This document shows positions 7,791-12,218 of a DNA stretch of 12,218 bases, piece after piece. The first letter of the stretch is position 1. Each line of letters starts with the position of its first letter. The notes beneath the pieces are model-generated. The model was not told where the DNA came from, searched no databases, and saw only the letters and a program-made list of their open reading frames with translations. The DNA comes from Stramenopiles sp. TOSAG23-6 (taxonomy: Eukaryota > Sar). The stretch lies in assembly GCA_900128565.1 (NCBI GenBank), contig LT636048.1, forward strand, positions 7,466 to 19,683. The letters are read 5' to 3'. The translations under genes were made by a program, and so were the position numbers.

Positions 7791-8604
7791 TCACAACTTC
7801 GAATCCATACTTTCTTCTGAATAAACACCCATATATCCAGGAATCAATACTCGTTCCATTGTACCAAATATAATATTTTGAGGTACAGGTTTTCGCATCA
7901 AATTAGACACAATTTTTTCTTTCACTTTTTCTGAGACAAAAAGAATTTCAACATTTTGTGGAACAGTTAAATTGATTTCATGTTGAAAGACAGCTTCGCC
8001 ATCCCAATTTGTAATGAAAGGGTTACGATTTGGAAATCTATTTACCATTGCTTTGGTGTCACAATCACCAACGGTACAAGAGTTAACTGAATCAGTGGAT
8101 ACATATACACCAGCTTTGTTCATTTTCCACTCCTCGAGATAGCCTACAGAATGGACCCAACAGCACTTATTTCCACCATCCATTATCATTGCCATTACTT
8201 CACTAGTTTTATCATTTGTTGTTATGGTAGATATATTTGCAACAAGTGAATTTCGCCCAATTTTTCCGAATTGTTTCTGTGGGTTGATGAAAAAACTATC
8301 NGTATGNTTTTTCTNTTATGNCACCTGAAATAATGATGAGTACTTCATCAATTATCACTGAATGAAGCGTAGTTTCTTGGAAAAACATTGGTGAAAAATA
8401 AACTCCACCTCCAAAGCAATAATGTTCTTTCACCTTTCTATTATCTGGAGAACGTAGTTTGTATCCGTCCTCGGCAATTTGTAAAAGAGTATCAATTCTA
8501 GTTTTATGAATAAAATATATACCACTTTCTCTTTGAATTACATCAGCACCACTAATACAGTAGACTATAGATAATGCAAGAATGCTAAATAGCCAGATAT
8601 TCAT
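7791..8604 (-). CDS. Predicted secreted protein, possible ADP-ribosyltransferase-like fold; frame broken at N cluster
   Basis: Begins at 8604 with a typical signal peptide (MNIWLFSILALSIVYCISGA). The first open segment (8604-8296) includes IYFIHKT and GGGVYFSP. The second, open from about 8300 down to the stop at 7791, includes CCWVHSVGYL, GVYVSTD and GEAVFQHEINLTVP. A His near a predicted first strand, a G-V-Y-F/V-S motif and a later Glu on a hydrophobic strand recall H-Y-E-type ADP-ribosyltransferases, but the match is weak and no catalytic assignment is safe. The two segments are offset by one frame across four Ns (8301, 8307, 8315, 8321), so a consensus error within one gene is likelier than two genes; an intron starting at the GGTG there is an alternative. 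No introner core is visible. Divergent from the PH-auxilin gene. Confidence 0.6.
8296..8321. other. Ambiguous-base cluster causing a frame break
   Basis: Four Ns in 21 nt, mostly beside short homopolymers, with a TAG (minus strand, 8298-8296) directly after them. The flanking sequence is coding-like in two different frames. This marks an unresolved consensus rather than a proven frameshift mutation. Confidence 0.8.
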
Positions 8605-8876
8605 TATTCAGACTAGTATGCAGCAATTCAGAACCATAAATTAACGAATATTATGTTTATCTTATTTGTAATAGTAAAATAAGAGAGGACGAAGTGTGGC
8701 CAACTCGAAAAGAGAGACACAAACCAAACGCAAAGGCTAAATCAAATGGTTTTTTTGTTTTGAACTTTTTGAGTTGATTGATTGGCCCACACTCTAAAAG
8801 AGACGCTAAAAATACTCTAAAAGAGTGTGTTTACTTCTCAAAGAATGCTTGTAATGCTATAGAAATACTCCGAATT
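8605..8876. promoter_or_regulatory. Divergent promoter region with a repeated palindromic motif
   Basis: 272 nt separate the divergent start codons at 8604 (-) and 8877 (+). At 8788-8829 the ends CACACTCT and AGAGTGTG form an inverted repeat, and ACTCTAAAAGAG occurs twice as a direct repeat (8791-8802 and 8814-8825, 23-nt period). The spacing of about 50-90 nt upstream of the PH-auxilin ATG suits a promoter or leader element. No TATA box can be assigned with confidence. Confidence 0.45.
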
Positions 8877-11800
8877 ATGGGAGCGTCCAATTCTCATCTA
8901 AGTAAAGTAGACGAATATCTTGTTGACCAAGTTTGTCTGTGGAGTGGTTGGTTGTTAAAGTCTAAAGTGCAAAGAAACTGGACTCGACGTTATTTTGAGA
9001 TATATTCCAAGATTCCTTTTGGTTCTGTTGATAATGTTACATCCGTTCTAGTATACAGAGTTTCTCCAGATGGACCAATCAAAGACATTATAAAACTAAG
9101 CGAATTTTGTTGTTTTTCCAGGATTGCAATAGAGAAAAATGCTAATGACAACCGAATGCTAGTGCTTGTTACCCGGGAGCAAGTATGGCAAATGAAGTTT
9201 GTATCTCCTGAACAGGAACCAAAATTTTCTGCTGCCCTTGCTCGAATAATCCCTTTTAAGTCCGTTATCAAAGAAGGATGGATCGAAAAGTTCAGTTGTA
9301 AAATCGGAAGTGTAGCTGGGCTTGGAGAAAATGATGGAATTTTCCCTGGAAAAATATCTCAGGATACTAATCTCAATCGTGTTTCTTCACCTTCTTCATC
9401 ATCTTCTTCATCATCTGCTGGTGGTAAAGGTAATTTATCAAGTAGTACATGCAAGCAAATTGGGTCGACTACAAATCCTTCACCTAGAAAGCAGAAAACA
9501 CCGTTGGAAGAATCTCTGAAAAGTATTCGAGAAACTCTGATGGGAGAGTCAGGAAGCTTCAGACAAAGATTATTCGGTTTACGATGTACGTTTTCAAAAT
9601 TGAATTTCAATTTTTTTTTCATACGAAATTTTGTACCTAAGAAAAAAATTTCAAATTTTGAAAAAAAACAAATTCACAATACATCCGAATGGAAGCGTCG
9701 ATATGCTGTTTTATTAGAGTCGAGTACTCTGTTATATTTCACGAATGAAAAAATGCAAATTTTACGTGGTTGGATGGATCTCAAACACTGTAAAAATATT
9801 AGTTATGCATATAGTACAATTGAGAATGGAAATGTACATTTTCATAATCAATTTCATTTTGTTTTTTTTTCATACGAAATTTTGTACCTAACAAAAAAAA
9901 TCAATTTTTTTTTTAATATTTTCCAAAAATTCATCGACCAGAAATTTCCTTTTATGATTTGAGACTTCCTCCCAAAGTTTATCATTTTCGTGTACCTAAT
10001 GATAGTACAGATATAAATAGCGATATTTATATCGATGAGATGAATCCTAGTAGAGAGCCGTTACGCGTTGCAGAGTGTACCTTTTCATTTCAATTTTAAA
10101 TTTATTTTTATTTCGTACGAAATTTTGTACCTAACAAATTTTAGTTTTTTTTTTTTGAAATATTTTTTCATAATCCATGGCTCTCTGCAATGAATGAAAC
10201 TGTCAAGACTTGTAAAGAGTCTTTAAGTACATCTTCAACTGTATCTTCAGATATATCTTCAAATACGTCACTGAATAGTTTAGAGTCTGTAAATAAAGCA
10301 AAACTAAAACAATTAAAAAAACTAAAAAAACAAAAAAATGTTAAAAAAACTAAAAACAAAGCTTCAAAAATGAAAAACATTTCTTTTGTTTTAGATCAAA
10401 AACAACCAAGAAGAAGACATAAAAAAATTTCAGCTGGATATAGAGGTATGGCAAAACGTCGAAGTGCGAGAGGTGTCATTCGCTTGCGTGAAGCTGCAGA
10501 GAAAGATTTAATGTATACAAAAGAATGTTCGACAAACCCTAACTCAAACCCTAACCCTAACTCAAATCAACAAAAACTTAAATGTAATAATGATGATGAA
10601 CATGGGCAAGAGGATACTGTTTTCTTGGATGATGATTCAATTATAAATGATTCTATCAAAGAAAATACACAAAATATACAAAATAGTGAGGTAAGATTAG
10701 ATAAGAATCAAAATAATCAAAATAATCAAAATGAAAAAATTCAGAAAAAAATACACAAAAGAAATCAAAAACACGAAAATCTAGGAAAATCAAATCATTC
10801 AAATGGTGGTGATGTCATAACACGTGTGAAAGTTATTATTCAAACGTCATCAAATAAAGGAATATCATTAGAATCACAAGCACGAATGTTAAAAAATAGT
10901 ATTATTTCTGAATATGGAAGAGAAATTTTTGAAAGGCGAAAATCCGAATTCGAACAGCTATTGCTACAAGCTGCAGTGAGTAATACAAAACTTAATAAGA
11001 AGAATCCGAGCGATATTGTTGATGATGATGATACAGTTAATTGTACAACAAAGATTAATGATGATGATGTTGTTGATGATGAGACAGTTGATTTTAAAAC
11101 AAAGATACCAAAGCAAAACAAACAGGAAACAAATAATGATACTTCTCAAACTCGTCAATGTTCTAGTGCAACGTTGTACGTTTTATTTTTTTTTTTACAG
11201 AAAAATCGAATTTTTTTTTCGTACGAAATTTTGTACCTAACAAATTTTACAAAAAAAAAATTTCACAATATATGTACAATTCTTCTTCAAATGATAATAC
11301 ACAAACAATAGATGATAAAATTCGACTTTGGTCTTCTGGGCTTGATTTTCTATCCCTTATCGAAAATATCCATATTCCTATATTTGGTTTTTCTGTATGT
11401 CACTCTCTCATAGATTTTAATTTATTTTTTTCATACAAAATTTTGTACCTAATGAATTTGAATTTATTTTTTTTCATACAAAATCTCTCTCATGAATTTT
11501 AATTTTTTTTTCATACAAAATTTTGTAAAATTATTTTTTATTTATTTGTTCATATTTTATGCTTTACAAAATCAAGGAAAACAAATTCACTTTAAAGGTC
11601 CAGAGGTTGGGGAACTCGTCACACTTCGTGACATTCGGCGTACATTTTATATGAATTTCTAATTTTTTTTTAAATTTTTTTTTTTCGTACGAAATTTCGT
11701 ACCTAACGATTTTTTTTTTTTGGTAAAATTTTTTTTTTTCACAATATATGTGGCTATCAATTTGCTCTACGTATTTGCCATCCGGATAAGCAAGGGCCTA

Positions 11801-11937
11801 ATGCAAGTGTTGAACAGTTACAACGCTCTGCCGCTGTGTTTCGATTGTTGCAAATTAGATATGAAGTTTTAACAGAAACATTCAAAGAAAATGGCAGTGA
11901 ATCATTTTGTAGAACTTTATCACCCTGGTTGGGATAA
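8877..11937 (+). CDS. N-myristoylated tandem-PH protein with C-terminal auxilin-like J domain
   Basis: Exons 8877-9585, 9685-9833, 9935-10076, 10179-11175, 11274-11394, 11561-11639 and 11750-11937 join in frame to 794 residues. Start 8877 is the first in-frame ATG and gives MGASNS, a myristoylation signal (Gly2, Ser6). PH1 spans about 20-124 (WSGWLLKSK, NWTRRYFEI). PH2 begins at 131 (KEGWIEKFS), is interrupted by a Ser-rich insert of about 90 residues, resumes at 237 (SEWKRRYAVLLESSTLLYF) and ends with its helix Trp at 334 (EWLSAM). Residues 350-665 are Lys/Asn/Asp-rich and disordered. From about 676, KIRLWSSG, LVTLRDIRRGYQFALRI and HPDK (743-746) match the auxilin/GAK-type J domain, which recruits Hsc70 to strip clathrin coats. 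PH domains plus myristate would place it on membranes; an uncoating co-chaperone role is inferred. Confidence 0.8.
9586..9684 (+). repeat. Introner-type intron 1 of the PH-auxilin gene
   Basis: GTACGTTTTCAAAATTGAAT start, core CATACGAAATTTTGTACC then CTAAG, end TTCACAATACAT before CCGAATGG. It completes a split Ser codon (T|CC) directly ahead of the PH2 Trp. The nearest AG (after GAATGGA) would be out of frame and delete that Trp, so the AT end is required here. Confidence 0.88.
9834..9934 (+). repeat. Introner-type intron 2 of the PH-auxilin gene
   Basis: GTACATTTTCATAATC start, core CATACGAAATTTTGTACC then CTAAC, end CCAAAAATTCAT before CGACCAGAAATT. Phase 0. A boundary at CGACCA|G (9940) is also in frame and would drop two residues; a strict GT-AG reading leads to an early TGA. 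Confidence 0.75.
10077..10178 (+). repeat. Introner-type intron 3 of the PH-auxilin gene
   Basis: GTACCTTTTCATTTC start, core CGTACGAAATTTTGTACC then CTAAC, end TTCATAATCCAT before GGCTCTCTG. The split codon T|GG restores the conserved Trp of the PH C-terminal helix, supporting the boundary. Confidence 0.85.
10534..10566 (+). repeat. Telomere-like repeat cluster inside PH-auxilin coding exon
   Basis: AAACCCTAACTC followed by AAACCCTAACCCTAACTC, read in frame as Asn-Pro and Asn-Ser units (NPNSNPNPNSN) in the disordered region. It consists of three AACCCT units plus AACTC variants, on the sense strand. Confidence 0.85.
11176..11273 (+). repeat. Introner-type intron 4 of the PH-auxilin gene
   Basis: GTACGTTTTATTTT start, core CGTACGAAATTTTGTACC then CTAAC, end TTCACAATATAT before GTACAATTC. 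Split codon TT|G. The next AG downstream (AACAATAG) would create an immediate in-frame TGA, so it cannot be used. Confidence 0.87.
11395..11560 (+). repeat. Introner-type intron 5 of the PH-auxilin gene, internally duplicated
   Basis: Starts GTATGTCACTCTCTC and holds three copies of the TTTTTCATACAAAAT core, two preceded by CTCTCTCAT and ATTTTAATT and only the first followed by CTAAT. It ends GTTCATATTTTAT before GCTTTACAA. At 166 nt it is the longest family member in the window. Phase 0; the downstream exon is needed for the J-domain helix II. Confidence 0.75.
11640..11749 (+). repeat. Introner-type intron 6 of the PH-auxilin gene
   Basis: GTACATTTTATATGAATTTC start, core CGTACGAAATTTCGTACC then CTAAC, end TTCACAATATAT before GTGGCTATC. 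The exon before ends in C, not T, which rules out explaining the family's ends by a shared flanking T. The split codon C|GT gives the Arg of the J-domain helix. Confidence 0.87.
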
Positions 11938-11938
11938 A

Positions 11939-11957
11939 CTAACCCTAACCCTAACTA
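11939..11957 (+). repeat. Telomere-like repeat directly after the PH-auxilin stop codon
   Basis: CTAACCCTAACCCTAACTA starts 2 nt after the TAA (11935-11937), on the sense strand, in the 3' UTR. This is the third gene in the window with such a tract shortly after its stop. Confidence 0.9.
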
Positions 11958-12035
11958 AAAAAAATACGAAATATCTAAAAAAAAAATAAAACAAATTTAT
12001 ATAACTTTTGGTAGAATATTTTATGTATATACTAA

Positions 12036-12140
12036 CTATAAGCGACTTCTATATTGCCTTGAAGAATGTTTTTCATTTCTATTTGATTGATTTTGTATGA
12101 GATGTGCCGCTTCGTGGTAGTCTTGCTCTACAGCTAAGTC
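12036..12140 (-). CDS. Terminal exon of an unidentified minus-strand gene
   Basis: Reads from 12140 to a TAG at 12038-12036: 34 residues beginning DLAVEQDYHEAAHLIQNQ and ending in a basic, Ser-rich tail. The phase is taken from the intron end ACACAT at 12141. The AVEQDYHEAAHL stretch resembles a UVR-type or similar short helical motif, too short for a family call. It is convergent with the PH-auxilin gene, with about 100 nt between stop codons. The rest of the gene lies beyond the window. Confidence 0.6.
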   Translation of the reverse strand, partial: DLAVEQDYHEAAHLIQNQSNRNEKHSSRQYRSRL

Positions 12141-12218
12141 ATGTGTTTTGTAAAAATATTTCAAAAAAAAATACTTAAATTTGTTAGGTACAAAATTTCG
12201 TACGAAAAAAAAAATCGA
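12141..12218 (-). repeat. Introner-type intron, 3' part, on the minus strand
   Basis: On the minus strand it reads TTTTCGTACGAAATTTTG, TACCTAACAAATTT, a T tract, then TTTACAAAACACAT before GACTTAGC. Core, branch-point-like CTAAC and the AT end all match the plus-strand family. Its 5' end is outside the window. This shows that orientation follows the host gene. Confidence 0.85.

Noticed and set aside
8778-8876. N-terminal extension of the PH-auxilin protein upstream of MGASNS
   Set aside because: The frame is open only from a TTG with no ATG before 8877, and MGASNS is a good myristoylation signal, so 8877 is the better start.

Overview
The window is nuclear DNA of an AT-rich unicellular eukaryote. 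Genes are split by short (about 97-166 nt) T-rich introns, use the standard code (TAA, TAG and TGA all act as stops), and encode eukaryote-specific domain types (BTB, Tubby, REEP/Yop1, PH, auxilin-type J domain, Csm1/Pcs1-like). No taxon can be named from sequence alone. The repetitive, non-AG introns recall, from memory and unverified, protists such as the dinoflagellate parasite Amoebophrya, where invasive non-canonical introns have been reported.

Bases 1-4819 are an essentially perfect inverted duplication: arm 1-2383, a 53-nt unpaired spacer 2384-2436, and arm 2437-4819. Position x pairs with 4820-x. Even the ambiguous bases (N at 12/4808 and 17/4803) and the 30-nt homopolymers are mirrored, and the gene in the arms is cut off at the centre, so a read or assembly fold-back is the most economical explanation. 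The real locus is probably the right arm. It holds a BTB-Tubby gene on the minus strand, whose 3' end is lost at the palindrome centre, and its upstream region, which contains a CT/GA microsatellite, telomere-like repeats and a Pol III-like B box.

The remainder is unique sequence. 4879-6197 (+) is a three-exon gene for a Csm1/Pcs1-like coiled-coil chromosome-segregation protein. 6706-7371 (-) is an intronless REEP/Yop1/HVA22-family membrane-shaping protein. 7791-8604 (-) is a predicted secreted protein with weak ADP-ribosyltransferase-like features, interrupted by a cluster of Ns. 8877-11937 (+) is a seven-exon gene for a probably N-myristoylated protein with two PH domains and a C-terminal auxilin-like J domain (HPD motif). 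12036-12140 (-) is the last exon of a further gene running off the window.

The most striking content is the introns. Every intron belongs to one dispersed family: 5' end GTACGTTTTCA, an internal palindromic core CGTACGAAATTTTGTAC followed by a CTAAC branch-point-like motif, then a T tract and a 3' end close to TTCACAATAYAT. In ten of eleven cases the reading frame and conserved domains place the 3' boundary after ...AT rather than ...AG. This looks like an introner-type invasive intron family with GT-AT ends. A second unexplained pattern is short AACCCT (telomere-like) repeats on the sense strand of genes, inside two coding exons (as Asn-Pro) and just after stop codons.

The genes do not form one pathway. 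Two concern membrane traffic or shape (REEP, PH-auxilin), one chromosome segregation (Csm1-like), and two have unknown roles.
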